A stretch of 64,000 bases of DNA from an uncultured Parabacteroides sp. (GCF_947855115.1 NZ_CANTZW010000015.1:1-64000), one strand, 5' to 3'; shown: positions 30,647 to 39,579, counted from the first letter of the stretch. Program-made: numbers and translations. Notes: generated by a model from the sequence alone, not told the origin.

Positions 30647-31258
30647 TCAGTGTTTAATTTCTATTTTCGGTATGATCAATTCCAGTAACCGGCTCACGGA
30701 TTGTTCCACGCTCAACACGGAGGTATCCAAGGACAGGTCCGGACGCTCCGGTGCCTCGAACGGGGCGGAAATCCCGGTAAACTCCTTGATCTCGCCTTTC
30801 CGTGCCTTGGCATACAGGCCTTTCACGTCACGGCGTTCGCACTCGGCGAGCGGCGTACTTACGTAAACCTCCAAGAAATCCGCTTTTCCGATAATAGAGG
30901 ATGCCATCTCCCTCAACTCGTTGTTCGGGCTGATAAAAGCCGCCAAGGTTATGACACCCGTATCGACAAACAGTTTTCCCACCTCGGCGATACGGCGTAT
31001 ATTTTCCACCCGGTCCTCGGGCGAGAACCCCAGGTTGTTATTGATACCGCTACGGATATTATCTCCGTCGAGGATGCGGCAAAGCAGTCCCCGTTTATGC
31101 AACTCACGTTCCAAGGCGATAGCGATCGTGCTTTTTCCCGAGCCGCTCAAGCCCGTGAACCACACCATCACGCCCCTTTGCCCCAGAAGCGCCTCTTTAT
31201 CCTCACGACCCAGCATGCGGTCGAAAATCGGATAGATATTATTTTCTAAAACTTCCAT
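30647..31258 (-). CDS. cysC: Adenylylsulfate kinase
   Basis: 203 residues. The P-loop is GLSGSGKST, followed by [17 protein letters not shown] and the lid [19 protein letters not shown]. It phosphorylates APS to PAPS, the sulfate donor used by the sulfotransferase three genes on. Its first 13 bp overlap the end of the permease gene, a sign of coupled translation. Confidence 0.96.
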   Translation of the reverse strand: MEVLENNIYPIFDRMLGREDKEALLGQRGVMVWFTGLSGSGKSTIAIALERELHKRGLLCRILDGDNIRSGINNNLGFSPEDRVENIRRIAEVGKLFVDTGVITLAAFISPNNELREMASSIIGKADFLEVYVSTPLAECERRDVKGLYAKARKGEIKEFTGISAPFEAPERPDLSLDTSVLSVEQSVSRLLELIIPKIEIKH

Positions 31259-32799
31259 ATCATAGGTATTACAAACACGGAGATCAAGAACGTGATCAGG
31301 TTCAAGGGCAGGCCTATCTTCACGAAATCCGTGAACTTATAGCCTCCTACACCCTGTACGATCAGGTTGGTCTGGTAGCCGATCGGCGTACTGAAACTAG
31401 CCGATGCCGCCATACAGATCACGACGAAAAAAGGGGTCGGATCCACCCCCAGTTGCGTGGCGACCGACAAGGCGATCGGGAAGCTCAAGGCCGCCGCAGC
31501 GTTGTTCGTGATCAACTCCGTAAATATATTGGTAATAATAAATATAATCGCCAGCAATGCATACGGCCCCAAATCGTCGGCCATACTGATTATATGGCGG
31601 GCTATCATGGAGGCAAAGCCGGAATTCTCCATGGCCTTGCTGATAGCGAAGGCGCAAGCGATCGTTATCAAGATATCCCAAGAGATGTATTTCGTGTATT
31701 TCTTTGGCGGGAAGATCTTGGTCCATGCCATGATGATCGTCGTGATGCTGACGAAGAAGAACATGTCCAAGCGCATGCTTGGAACAGCCTCTTTCACGGC
31801 GGGCAACTCTCCTATCGTAGCCCCCACGATCATAAAGATCAACAATCCCAAGGCCAACCAGCGTTTCTTCCTCGATACCGGTTCCATAGCCTCATTGCCA
31901 TTCGCCAACATCAAGAAGACGCTAGACTCGCCCCATGTCGGGATGAAGGAATCGTCTGCCCACAACACCAAGGTGTCGCCCTCATGCAATACCACCGTAT
32001 CCAGATTACGGGTAAAACGCTGACCGCCGCTTTTCACCTCTTTCACGATCGCCCCGTAATGGCGGGTAAAGTTAAACTCTCCCAAGGTCTTGTTGATACC
32101 CGGGAAACGTGCGCCCAGCACGGCTTCCACCCGGTGGAAGTTTCCGGGATTCTCGTCCTCCCCATCCTCGGATATCGTATCCGTCCTTGAGTCAGGAAGC
32201 AGTTTATTCGAGAAAGCGAACAAATATAGAATACCGGCGATAGCGATAAAAACACCGACCTTCCCCAGCTCAAACATCGTAAAGCCCTCGTACCCCGCCT
32301 CCAGTATCATACCATGCACTACCAGATTCGTAGACGTACCGATCAAGGTACATATACCACCCAATATCGTGACATACGAGAGAGGTATCAAGAACTTCGT
32401 GGCCGGAAGCTTCACCGCCTCTGCCCATCGCTTGATGATCGGGGCGAAGATAACCACCACCGGCGTATTATTCAAGAATGCCGATACGAAAGCCACGGGC
32501 GGGAGCATCCTCGCCTGCGCCTTGAAAACGGTAGTCTTCCCCTCCGGAAGCAGTTTCTTGATCAATTGGCCTAAAGCCCCGCTCTGCCGCACTCCCTCGC
32601 TGACGAGGAACAGCATGGCTACGGTTATCATCCCTTTGTTGCTAAAGCCCTCCAGCATCTCCTTGGGTGAGAGGATGCCAACGCAGAGGAAAAACACGAC
32701 CACCGTCAGGAGTACCATCCCGGGCCGCATCTTATCCCATATCAAGGCAGCGATCATTCCAACCAGGGCCAGCAACACAAACGCTATATCAAAATTCAT
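31246..32799 (-). CDS. SLC13/DASS family permease with TrkA-C-like domain
   Basis: 517 residues. Paired halves of DASS type carry SNT-like motifs (FLNNTPVVVIFAPII; ELITNNAAAALSFPIAL), with GTSTNLVVHG between. A soluble insert near 210-285 (GARFPGINKTLGEF, HEGDTLVLWAD) resembles the RCK_C domain seen in bacterial sulfate/SLC13 carriers. As the lead gene before cysC, cysD and cysN it most likely imports sulfate. A -7 element stands just before its start. Confidence 0.88.
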   Translation of the reverse strand: MNFDIAFVLLALVGMIAALIWDKMRPGMVLLTVVVFFLCVGILSPKEMLEGFSNKGMITVAMLFLVSEGVRQSGALGQLIKKLLPEGKTTVFKAQARMLPPVAFVSAFLNNTPVVVIFAPIIKRWAEAVKLPATKFLIPLSYVTILGGICTLIGTSTNLVVHGMILEAGYEGFTMFELGKVGVFIAIAGILYLFAFSNKLLPDSRTDTISEDGEDENPGNFHRVEAVLGARFPGINKTLGEFNFTRHYGAIVKEVKSGGQRFTRNLDTVVLHEGDTLVLWADDSFIPTWGESSVFLMLANGNEAMEPVSRKKRWLALGLLIFMIVGATIGELPAVKEAVPSMRLDMFFFVSITTIIMAWTKIFPPKKYTKYISWDILITIACAFAISKAMENSGFASMIARHIISMADDLGPYALLAIIFIITNIFTELITNNAAAALSFPIALSVATQLGVDPTPFFVVICMAASASFSTPIGYQTNLIVQGVGGYKFTDFVKIGLPLNLITFLISVFVIPMIWKF

Positions 32800-32818
32800 G
32801 TATTTACTTTTAAGAACG

Positions 32819-32826
32819 CAAAAATA
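32819..32826 (-). promoter_or_regulatory. -7 element of the sulfonation operon
   Basis: The minus strand reads TATTTTTG, matching TAnnTTTG, 20 bp before the permease ATG, so the leader would be short. No good -33. Confidence 0.45.
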
Positions 32827-32984
32827 ATAAGAATACTCAAGTGTGCGCCCCTTTCACCAGCCTATTTTTAGGTTTATTGGGATATAGACCAATAATGGTT
32901 GATTATAGGCCAACCGATATTCCAACAAGGCGGCTCTCAACATCTCGCTCATAACCAGATAAACAAAAATACATCGTACGGCTT

Positions 32985-33093
32985 GTTGTAGAGACGGGGC
33001 GTGCCCCGTCTCATCCCCTCAAAATAGTAATTTGTCTTCTTGATTTAAAATACTACCAGTCGGTGGGAGACGGGGCACGCCCCGTCTCTACAG
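32985..33093. repeat. Paired REP-like palindromes
   Basis: Two GC-rich palindromes face each other: GTAGAGACGGGGCGTGCCCC with following GTCTC at 32988-33012, and GAGACGGGGCACGCCCCGTC followed by TCTAC at 33067-33091. About 54 bp lie between them. The same head-to-head pair is at 55228-55317, and a solo copy lies at 33672. This resembles REP/BIME organisation. No RAYT transposase is in the window. Confidence 0.85.
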
Positions 33094-33312
33094 AAATAAC
33101 GGGATTTATCATTATTTATAAGATTTCTTTATTCGGGCTAGAAAAGCGATTGTCGGCAAACAAGCCATATCCACGACAGTTTGATCAAAATATGCCGTTT
33201 GTACTGACACACTCTCTTTTCAGAAAGCTTCAAATAGAGAGATCGTAAAGGTAAAAAGCTTGGATTAGGTCTGTTTTTAGGAACAAAACGACCAATTCTG
33301 TCACACATATAT

Positions 33313-33400
33313 AGGCATTGGCTGTTACTTACGGTTGGATCGTTAGCTACATACGGTAGGATTGGCCCTTACTTACGGTAGCGATCCGTGTCGCATACGG
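33313..33400. repeat. 22-bp tandem repeat array, four units
   Basis: The word TACGG ends at 33334, 33356, 33378 and 33400, exactly 22 bp apart. Units share TTAC-T-TACGG and TAGG/TAGC words but differ inside. On the opposite strand each unit starts CCGTA, as in the first two units of the array at 56788-56918. The surrounding 32800-33838 gap contains this array, the REP-like copies and the operon promoter, but no gene I can support. Confidence 0.65.
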
Positions 33401-33671
33401 ATAAAACGCCTGTCGCTTCCCAATAAAACCGTGATTATTCAACTTCAAAGAAGAAAAAGAGGCCCGATTATATCTAGAACAAAAGCCCTAAAAAGGATAT
33501 TCCTTTGGTATATAAGCTATTGTGGATTTTTATTTTCAAATTTGGAAGCTCGCTGTACTTAGGGCCAGAATATTTGATCTTCCGGGGCTTAAAGAAACAA
33601 AATGTCAATCTGTCAAAGTAAACAACCTCCTACATCCCACAAAGCTATCTCCCAGAATAACATCATCTTTA

Positions 33672-33695
33672 TAGAGACGGGGCATGCCCCGTCTC
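33672..33695. repeat. Solo REP-like palindrome
   Basis: TAGAGACGGGGCATGCCCCG followed by TCTC, a single copy of the palindrome found in pairs at 32985 and 55228. Confidence 0.8.
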
Positions 33696-33838
33696 CCCCT
33701 CTAAACAATAATAAAAAACACCATCAATCAATAAAAACGCAGCCTACCACATCTCTACAATCGTACAACGCAATATCATCCTCCGTGAAAAGGAGTATTT
33801 CCGCGATCGCAAAACACATGCTCTTCTCCCTTCTTCCC

Positions 33839-34645
33839 TCACTTCACGATAAACCACGGATTATGCAAATCCTCCTTATTATAGCGCAGCGGAGTCTTGC
33901 CATCAATATGATATACGTCGCAACCGGCAGACTTGGCGATAGCGTGACCAGCGGCGGTATCCCACTCCATCGTCGGGGCGAAACGGGGATAGATATCGGC
34001 CGAACCCTCCGCTACCAGACAAATTTTCAAGCTGCTACCGCTACTGATCAACGTAACGGGCTTTCCCTGCTTGCGAAGATTATCGATGAAAGCGGTAGTA
34101 TCCTCCGTTTGGTGAGACCGGGATGCCACTACCACGACTCCCTGATGTGCCAACGCCATCGGCAAATGTATCGCCCGCTGCTTCATCTCGTCCATCGAAG
34201 GCTGGCTACTGCTATCGATTCCCGTAAATTTATAAGCCCCCACCGACGAGGAGGCGAAATACAACTCCTTCCGGACAGGCACATAGATAACGCCCAACAC
34301 AGGCACGCCTTTCTCCACCAAGGCGATATTCACGGTAAACTCTCCGTTTTTCTTAATAAACTCCTTGGTTCCGTCCAGCGGGTCTACGATCCACAACGTC
34401 TCCCACTTAGAGCGTTCCTTGAACGGGATCTCCCTTCCTTCCTCGCTCAAGATAGGGAACGGGGTAACGGACAAAGCGTTTGTTATCAATTGATGGGCCG
34501 CCTTATCAGCCTTCGTCAACGGCGAATTGTCTGCTTTTCTCTCTATCCCGAAATCTGATTCGGGATCGTTATAAATATCCATGATCGACTTGCCTGCGTC
34601 TACCGCGGCACGGATCGCTATGTAAAGATAATTGGCGTAGCTCAT
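33839..34645 (-). CDS. cysQ: 3'(2'),5'-bisphosphate nucleotidase
   Basis: 268 residues from the ATG at 34645 (MSYANYLYIAI). The open frame reaches 34756, but a -7 element at 34676-34683 lies inside that longer version, and the family starts at the inner site. Inositol monophosphatase fold: LSEEG, IVDPLDGTKEFI and EWDTAAGHAI are the metal-binding motifs. It hydrolyses PAP, the by-product of sulfotransferases, to AMP, which relieves product inhibition. It lies upstream of the sulfonation operon on the same strand, about 1 kb away behind repeats. Confidence 0.93.
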   Translation of the reverse strand: MSYANYLYIAIRAAVDAGKSIMDIYNDPESDFGIERKADNSPLTKADKAAHQLITNALSVTPFPILSEEGREIPFKERSKWETLWIVDPLDGTKEFIKKNGEFTVNIALVEKGVPVLGVIYVPVRKELYFASSSVGAYKFTGIDSSSQPSMDEMKQRAIHLPMALAHQGVVVVASRSHQTEDTTAFIDNLRKQGKPVTLISSGSSLKICLVAEGSADIYPRFAPTMEWDTAAGHAIAKSAGCDVYHIDGKTPLRYNKEDLHNPWFIVK

Positions 34646-34675
34646 CATCACTTCTCGTTTTAATTTGTTAATAAG

Positions 34676-34683
34676 CAAATATA
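34676..34683 (-). promoter_or_regulatory. -7 element for cysQ; decides the start
   Basis: The minus strand reads TATATTTG, matching TAnnTTTG, 31 bp before the ATG at 34645. Confidence 0.5.
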
Positions 34684-34868
34684 TGGAAAAAAAACAAATC
34701 AACGCCCAGTCGCCTGCAAATATTCCGTACGTTCGATTAAATAAACCGTAAATCACCCGTATACTGTCGCTATGGACTCCCCCAAGAGCTTGACTTGCTT
34801 ATAAGACCTTTCCGGCTTTTGGATTATTCTATTATTTCACTAATTTTATCACCCAAACAAGAATAAAT

Positions 34869-35747
34869 ATGAACGCAACAGATCTGCCTCAAGCCTGTAT
34901 CTCTCTTATCGAGAACGTACCCGGCATAGACTTTATCGACGAGGATTTCGCTATATTCGATAATATCGACGATATCCCTCAGCTTGATCACCCCATGCGA
35001 ATAGACGCTGCCGTATTTGCGCTTTGTACGAAAGGCTTCATTCGTATACGGATCAATATGGAGGAATATGTTGTAGGAGAAAACCATCTCGTACTGTCTT
35101 TGCCCGATCAGATCATCCAGCACGTGGAACGTAGCGAGGATGTATCCGGTATCTTCATCGTCATCTCCAAGGATTTCATGGAGGAGATCATTCCCCACAT
35201 ACAGAACACCTTGCCGGCGTTCTTCTACATCAAGGAACATCCGGTCACGGAGTTGAATACCGAGGAGATGGATTGTATCAAGGAATACCACTCTTTCCTC
35301 TGGAAGAAAGTGAAAGCGAAAGGGCATCCCTACCGGAAAGAGATCGCCCAAAGCTTATTGCTGGCAGTATTCCACGAGGTTTATGGCATGTTTAAGAATC
35401 ATATGCCGATCGAGGTGAAGAAAAGCCGGCAAGAAGAATTATTCGCGGCGTTCATACATACGCTCACCTTACATTATAAGCAGGAACGGTCGGTAGCTTT
35501 CTACGCCGGAAAGCTATGTATCACTCCCAAATATTTATCTCTTTTGGTAAAGAACGTCAGCAACCGTACCGCCGGGGAATGGATCGACAATTATGTTGTC
35601 TTGGAGGCGAAGGCTTTATTATCCTCTTCCACCCTTTCCATCCAAGAGATATCAGACCGGCTAAACTTCGCCAACCAATCCTTCTTCGGCAAATACTTCA
35701 AGCAACACGCCGGGATATCGCCTACGGAGTATCGGAAGAAGTGGTAA
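34869..35747 (+). CDS. AraC-family transcriptional regulator
   Basis: 292 residues. An N-terminal cupin-like sensor (INMEEYVVGENHLVLSLPDQ) precedes a C-terminal double helix-turn-helix (about 195-292): FYAGKLCITPKYLSLLVK and IQEISDRLNFANQSFFGKYF, ending GISPTEYRKKW. It is divergent from cysQ, with 223 bp between the starts, and is followed by remnants of a toxin-antitoxin pair. Targets are unknown. Confidence 0.9.
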   Translation: MNATDLPQACISLIENVPGIDFIDEDFAIFDNIDDIPQLDHPMRIDAAVFALCTKGFIRIRINMEEYVVGENHLVLSLPDQIIQHVERSEDVSGIFIVISKDFMEEIIPHIQNTLPAFFYIKEHPVTELNTEEMDCIKEYHSFLWKKVKAKGHPYRKEIAQSLLLAVFHEVYGMFKNHMPIEVKKSRQEELFAAFIHTLTLHYKQERSVAFYAGKLCITPKYLSLLVKNVSNRTAGEWIDNYVVLEAKALLSSSTLSIQEISDRLNFANQSFFGKYFKQHAGISPTEYRKKW

Positions 35748-35771
35748 TGATCAGAAAAATAATTATCTTTG

Positions 35772-35813
35772 TCTCGCTCCAAAGTCATTTAATGAAATAA
35801 CTTTGGAGCGAGA
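35772..35813. terminator. 14-bp-stem hairpin after the AraC-type gene
   Basis: TCTCGCTCCAAAGT (35772-35785) pairs perfectly with ACTTTGGAGCGAGA (35800-35813) around a 14-nt loop. TATCTTTG (35764-35771), which looks like a -7 element, abuts the stem. No T run follows on the plus strand, so it may be a leader hairpin of the decayed operon rather than a terminator. Confidence 0.4.
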
Positions 35814-35961
35814 GGAAGAAATTACTTTACCCTTGTATGAGCTGGAACTAAAGACAGGCGTAAATATCAGCCCTATCGTCATGTTAAGAAAACTATGAGA
35901 AAACCATCCCTTTAAAACTCCTTTCTATATTAATGTAGTAAACGAAAGTATTGTATTATGA
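35791..35961 (+). pseudogene. MNT-type nucleotidyltransferase (antitoxin) remnant
   Basis: The frame gives TLEREEEITLPLYELELKTG, VNISPIVMLRKL, a TGA stop at 35896-35898, then ENHPFKTPFYINVVNESIVL and the final stop. This matches the C-terminal part of small MNT-domain antitoxins, where the stop stands at the place of the usual Trp (TGG to TGA). The N-terminal half with the GS...D-x-D active site is missing. Its last stop overlaps the ATG of the HEPN remnant, the usual operon order. Confidence 0.6.
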
Positions 35962-36218
35962 AAGAGATCCCAGATGAAGAAAATAGGAACGCATTGATTA
36001 ACTATCGAATCCAACGAGCTTATGAGACATAGAAAGGATCACCAACCACAAACACATAATGGTGTTAAGACTATGCCTGGACTACATTATTATCTCTACA
36101 TTATCTCTACCGGAAAGCTTCCTATAAAAATCGGGAAAATATTCTCGACCTTATAACTTATATCCGCAAGCCGAATTATTCATTCCATACAATCAACCAA
36201 TTATTGAAAGAAGAATAG
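35958..36218 (+). pseudogene. HEPN-domain toxin remnant
   Basis: It starts MKEIPDEENRNALINYRIQR and stops at 36030 (TAG) where the family continues. After a frame shift HNGVKTMPGLHYYLYIISTG and KLPIKIGKIFSTL are readable, then a stop, and in another frame HTINQLLKEE ends at 36218. These pieces follow the order of HepT-type HEPN ribonucleases, but the stretch between IFSTL and INQLL is largely deleted. The gene cannot make a working protein. Confidence 0.6.
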
Positions 36219-36231
36219 TTCCCTAAGAGAA

Positions 36232-37137
36232 CTATCCTCCGATCAATGCGGTTATTCCACAAGAGGCGAATTGATCGATACACCTTTGTATGACAGTCTC
36301 GGAAGGGGTGGATAGCGGAAGGTGACCGGGATTGTAGAGGGTTCCTCGTTTATCGTGCTTGCCTTTTCCGATGTCGTGGTATGGGAGGAGGTTGACGACT
36401 TTCCGTTCCCACGGCAAGGAGGCTAAGAAGGCGGCGGAACGGGATATATTCTCCTCGTCCGCATTGACTCCCTCGATCAAAGGGATACGGATGAAGAAGT
36501 CTATGCCGGCCTCGGCGATCATCCGGAGGTTGGAGAGGATGCGCTCGTTCGGTACACCCGTGAAACGACAATGGCTCCCGGAATCCATATGCTTTAAATC
36601 CACCAGAAAAAGATCCGTGCGCTCCATTACCCTCCGGACGGTATCCGGCGAGGCGAACAAGGTCGTATCCACCGCACGATGGATTCCCAATTCTCCGCAA
36701 CGATCCAATAGGGCGATCAAGTCCGAAGGATGCGATAACGGCTCTCCCCCACAGAAGGTAACGCCTCCCTCGGAGCGATCCATGAATACCGTCTCTTTCT
36801 CGATCTCACGCATGACCTCGTCGATAGAATACTCACGGCCGGACATCTCCATCGCCAAGGTGGGGCAAACCTCAGTACATTTACCGCACGTCCGGCACAG
36901 AGACCGATCCGTGACGATGCCCGCTTCCGTCAAGGTCAATGCCCCGGCGGGACAGGCATTCACGCAGGCCCCGCAGCCTATGCACTTCTTCCTCGTATAC
37001 AGCTTTTCCACCCGGGGCGAGATACCTTCCGGATTATGGCACCATACGCAGGCAAGCGGGCATCCTTTCATGAAGATCGTGATACGGATGCCCGGCCCGT
37101 CGTTTATGGCGTATCGCTTGATATCAAATAACAGCAT
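36232..37137 (-). CDS. Glycyl-radical enzyme activating protein
   Basis: 301 residues. The radical SAM cluster is C26-x3-C30-x2-C33 (GCPLACVWCHNPEG). A ferredoxin-like insert has CIGCGACVNACP from C52 and CRTCGKCTEVCP. GGVTFCGGEPL is the SAM-binding GGE motif. The two-cluster insert is typical of activases of dehydratase-type glycyl radical enzymes and absent in PflA. It installs the glycyl radical on the partner enzyme encoded 3 bp upstream. Confidence 0.93.
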   Translation of the reverse strand: MLLFDIKRYAINDGPGIRITIFMKGCPLACVWCHNPEGISPRVEKLYTRKKCIGCGACVNACPAGALTLTEAGIVTDRSLCRTCGKCTEVCPTLAMEMSGREYSIDEVMREIEKETVFMDRSEGGVTFCGGEPLSHPSDLIALLDRCGELGIHRAVDTTLFASPDTVRRVMERTDLFLVDLKHMDSGSHCRFTGVPNERILSNLRMIAEAGIDFFIRIPLIEGVNADEENISRSAAFLASLPWERKVVNLLPYHDIGKGKHDKRGTLYNPGHLPLSTPSETVIQRCIDQFASCGITALIGG

Positions 37138-37140
37138 GGC

Positions 37141-39579
37141 TCAGAAAGTCTCTTGCTCCGTACGTGCGATCACGTCCGCTTGCAAATCGGCGTTCATATC
37201 GTTGAAATAATCGCTATAACCCGCTACACGGACCAACAGATCCCGGTAGTCCTCCGGGCACTTCTGGGCGGCGTAAAGCGTTTCCGTATCCACGATATTG
37301 AATTGGATATGATGACCGCCCAAGGCGAAATAGCTACGGATCAAGGAGGCCAGCTTCGAGATATCCTCCTCCCGTTTCAACAGGCTGGGCAGGAAGCGTT
37401 GGTTCAGCAGCGTGCCGCCGCTCTTCACTTGATCCAGTTTGCCGAGAGACTTGACAACAGCGGAAGGTCCGTGGGTATCGGCTCCGTGCGAAGGCGAGGT
37501 TCCGTCGGAGATGGCACGCCCGGCCAAGCGGCCGTTCGGGGTGGCTCCCATCACCTTGCCGAAGTAGACGTGGCAAGTGGTGGAGAGCATGTTCAGGTGG
37601 AAACACTCGCCCTTGGTATTCGGTTTACCCTCGATGGCATCGTAGAGGTCGTCGAAGACACGGACGGCGATCCGGTCGGCATATTCATCGTCGTTGCCGA
37701 AGAAAGGCGTACGGTTTAAGATCATCTGACGCATGGCCTCGTGACCCTCGAAATTATCTGCCATGGCACCAAGCAGGGCATCCATGGTGAAAGTCTTATT
37801 CTCGAATACGTGTTTCTTCAAAGTGGAAAGGCTATCGGTTATCGTTCCTAAGCCGGTACATTGTATATAGGTCGTATTATAGCGGGGGCCGCAGTTATAG
37901 TAGTCTTTTCCTTTGGCGATGCAATCGTCGATAAACAAGGAAAGGAAGGTGGCCGGGGCGTACTTGGCGAACATCCGGTCGATGTAATTGCTTACCCGCA
38001 CTTTCATATCGACGAAATACCGGACCTGACGGAGGAAAGCGGCGTAAAGCTCCTCATATGTCTTGAAACCACGGGGATCGCCGGTCTCTAGGCCAACCTT
38101 ACGGCCGCTTACCGGATCCACGCCGTTATGCAGTGTCACCTCCAATATCTTCGGCACGTTCAGATAACCGGTCAGCACGTACGCCTCCTTCCCGAAAGCG
38201 CCTACCTCGATGCAACCGCTACAACCTCCCTCACGGGCATCACGCAGCGACTTACCTTGCCGCATCAACTCCTGCACGTACACATCCGGGTTGAATACCG
38301 ACGGGTAACCGTGGCCTTGGCGTATCACCTTGCATCCGGCACGGAGGAAACGCTCCGGTGTACGGGCGCTGACGTGGATGGCACTACCAGGCTGGAGGAT
38401 ATGCAACTCCTCGATCGTCTCCAACATGATATAGGAGACCTCGCTTACGCCATCGCTACCGTCTGCCTTGATACCACCAATATTCAAGTTGGTGAAATCG
38501 TTATAGGTTCCGCTTTCCTTCGCCGTGATACCTACTTTGGGCGGGGCGGTATGATTATTTACCTTGATGAAGAAGCAAGACATCAACTCTTTCGCCTCAT
38601 CGCGGGTCAAGGTTCCGGCGGCGATCTCTTTCTCGTAGAAAGGCGCCAGATGCTGGTCGAAATGGCCGGGGTTCATGGCATCCCAACCATTCAGTTCCGT
38701 GATCGTACCGAGGTGGACAAACCAATACATCTGGATCGCCTCCCAATAGGTACGGGGAGCGTGGGCGGGAACCCAGCGGCATATCTCGGCGATCTTCCTC
38801 AGCTCGGCGGCACGACGGGGATCTTTCTCAGTGAGAGACATCTCGTCGGCTAAGTCCGCATGTCGCTCGGCCAGCAGGATAGCGGCATCGCAGGAGATAG
38901 ACATGGCTGTCAGTTCCTCTTGCTTGTCCGTCGCCTCGGGATCGTTCATGAAATCCAAGGCGCTCAGTTCTCTCTCGATACGCTCTTTCAAATCCAGCAG
39001 ACCGTATTGGTAGACCTTGCCGTCCAGGGCCGTATGGCCGGGGGCACGTTGCTCCATGAACTCGGTGAACATACCCACCTCATACGCCTCTTTCCATTCC
39101 TTGGGGACGTGACTGAAGATGCGTTCCCGTTGGGTTCGGCCTTTCCAGTACGGGATCACTTCCCGTTCGTAGGTATCGATATCTTCTTGGCTGATGGTGT
39201 AACGTTGCAGTTCACGGGTATTCAATATATGCAGGTCCTCCACGCTATGGCAGGTAAGTTCCGGGAAGGTAGGCACAGCCTTGGGACGGGGCCCCCGCTC
39301 GCCAACGATCAACTCGTCCTCGCCGATATAGATCGTCTTCCGCTTGCATATCTCCAAGAAGTTCAGGGCACGCAAGATAGGAATCGGGTACTTTCCATAA
39401 TTCTCCTGATAGAAACGGGTCTCGATCAAGGCCCGCTCAATCGAAAGGGAAGGCTGTGCCTCGAAGGTCTGCCGACGCAGACGCTTGATTCGGTCGTTCA
39501 TTCCAAAATTGTTCGCTTTCCCGGAAGGGATCTCGTTTATCTGTGAAAGTGTTTGACTGGTTGTATTCATATGATTCAT
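37141..39579 (-). CDS. Glycyl radical enzyme, trans-4-hydroxyproline dehydratase-like
   Basis: 812 residues, full length. The thiyl loop reads GGCSGCIEVGAFGKEAYVLT: C456 with E458 is the Cys-x-Glu pattern of dehydratases, unlike the CC pair of pyruvate formate-lyase. The radical site is RVAGYS with G787. Segments such as AYEVGMFTEFMEQRAPGHT and ETGDPRGFKTYEELY look like HypD, which dehydrates trans-4-hydroxy-L-proline to pyrroline carboxylate in anaerobic gut bacteria. No proC or choline/propanediol microcompartment genes are present. Other dehydratase members cannot be excluded. It forms an operon with its activase. Confidence 0.8.
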   Translation of the reverse strand: MNHMNTTSQTLSQINEIPSGKANNFGMNDRIKRLRRQTFEAQPSLSIERALIETRFYQENYGKYPIPILRALNFLEICKRKTIYIGEDELIVGERGPRPKAVPTFPELTCHSVEDLHILNTRELQRYTISQEDIDTYEREVIPYWKGRTQRERIFSHVPKEWKEAYEVGMFTEFMEQRAPGHTALDGKVYQYGLLDLKERIERELSALDFMNDPEATDKQEELTAMSISCDAAILLAERHADLADEMSLTEKDPRRAAELRKIAEICRWVPAHAPRTYWEAIQMYWFVHLGTITELNGWDAMNPGHFDQHLAPFYEKEIAAGTLTRDEAKELMSCFFIKVNNHTAPPKVGITAKESGTYNDFTNLNIGGIKADGSDGVSEVSYIMLETIEELHILQPGSAIHVSARTPERFLRAGCKVIRQGHGYPSVFNPDVYVQELMRQGKSLRDAREGGCSGCIEVGAFGKEAYVLTGYLNVPKILEVTLHNGVDPVSGRKVGLETGDPRGFKTYEELYAAFLRQVRYFVDMKVRVSNYIDRMFAKYAPATFLSLFIDDCIAKGKDYYNCGPRYNTTYIQCTGLGTITDSLSTLKKHVFENKTFTMDALLGAMADNFEGHEAMRQMILNRTPFFGNDDEYADRIAVRVFDDLYDAIEGKPNTKGECFHLNMLSTTCHVYFGKVMGATPNGRLAGRAISDGTSPSHGADTHGPSAVVKSLGKLDQVKSGGTLLNQRFLPSLLKREEDISKLASLIRSYFALGGHHIQFNIVDTETLYAAQKCPEDYRDLLVRVAGYSDYFNDMNADLQADVIARTEQETF

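Noticed and set aside
31453..32827. Two 245-codon plus-strand frames
   Set aside because: Antisense to the SLC13 permease gene and without recognisable domains.
32985..33093. Ends of an insertion sequence
   Set aside because: The palindromes enclose only about 54 bp with no transposase, and recur as the same small pair elsewhere; a REP-like element fits better.
33105..33248. Short frame between REP copies as a gene
   Set aside because: It starts inside a REP palindrome and resembles nothing known.
33602..34558. 318-codon plus-strand frame over cysQ
   Set aside because: It is antisense to cysQ over most of its length, has no family motifs and includes a REP palindrome near its start.
38128..38853. 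241-codon plus-strand frame
   Set aside because: Shadow of the glycyl radical enzyme gene, which has full family motifs on the other strand.
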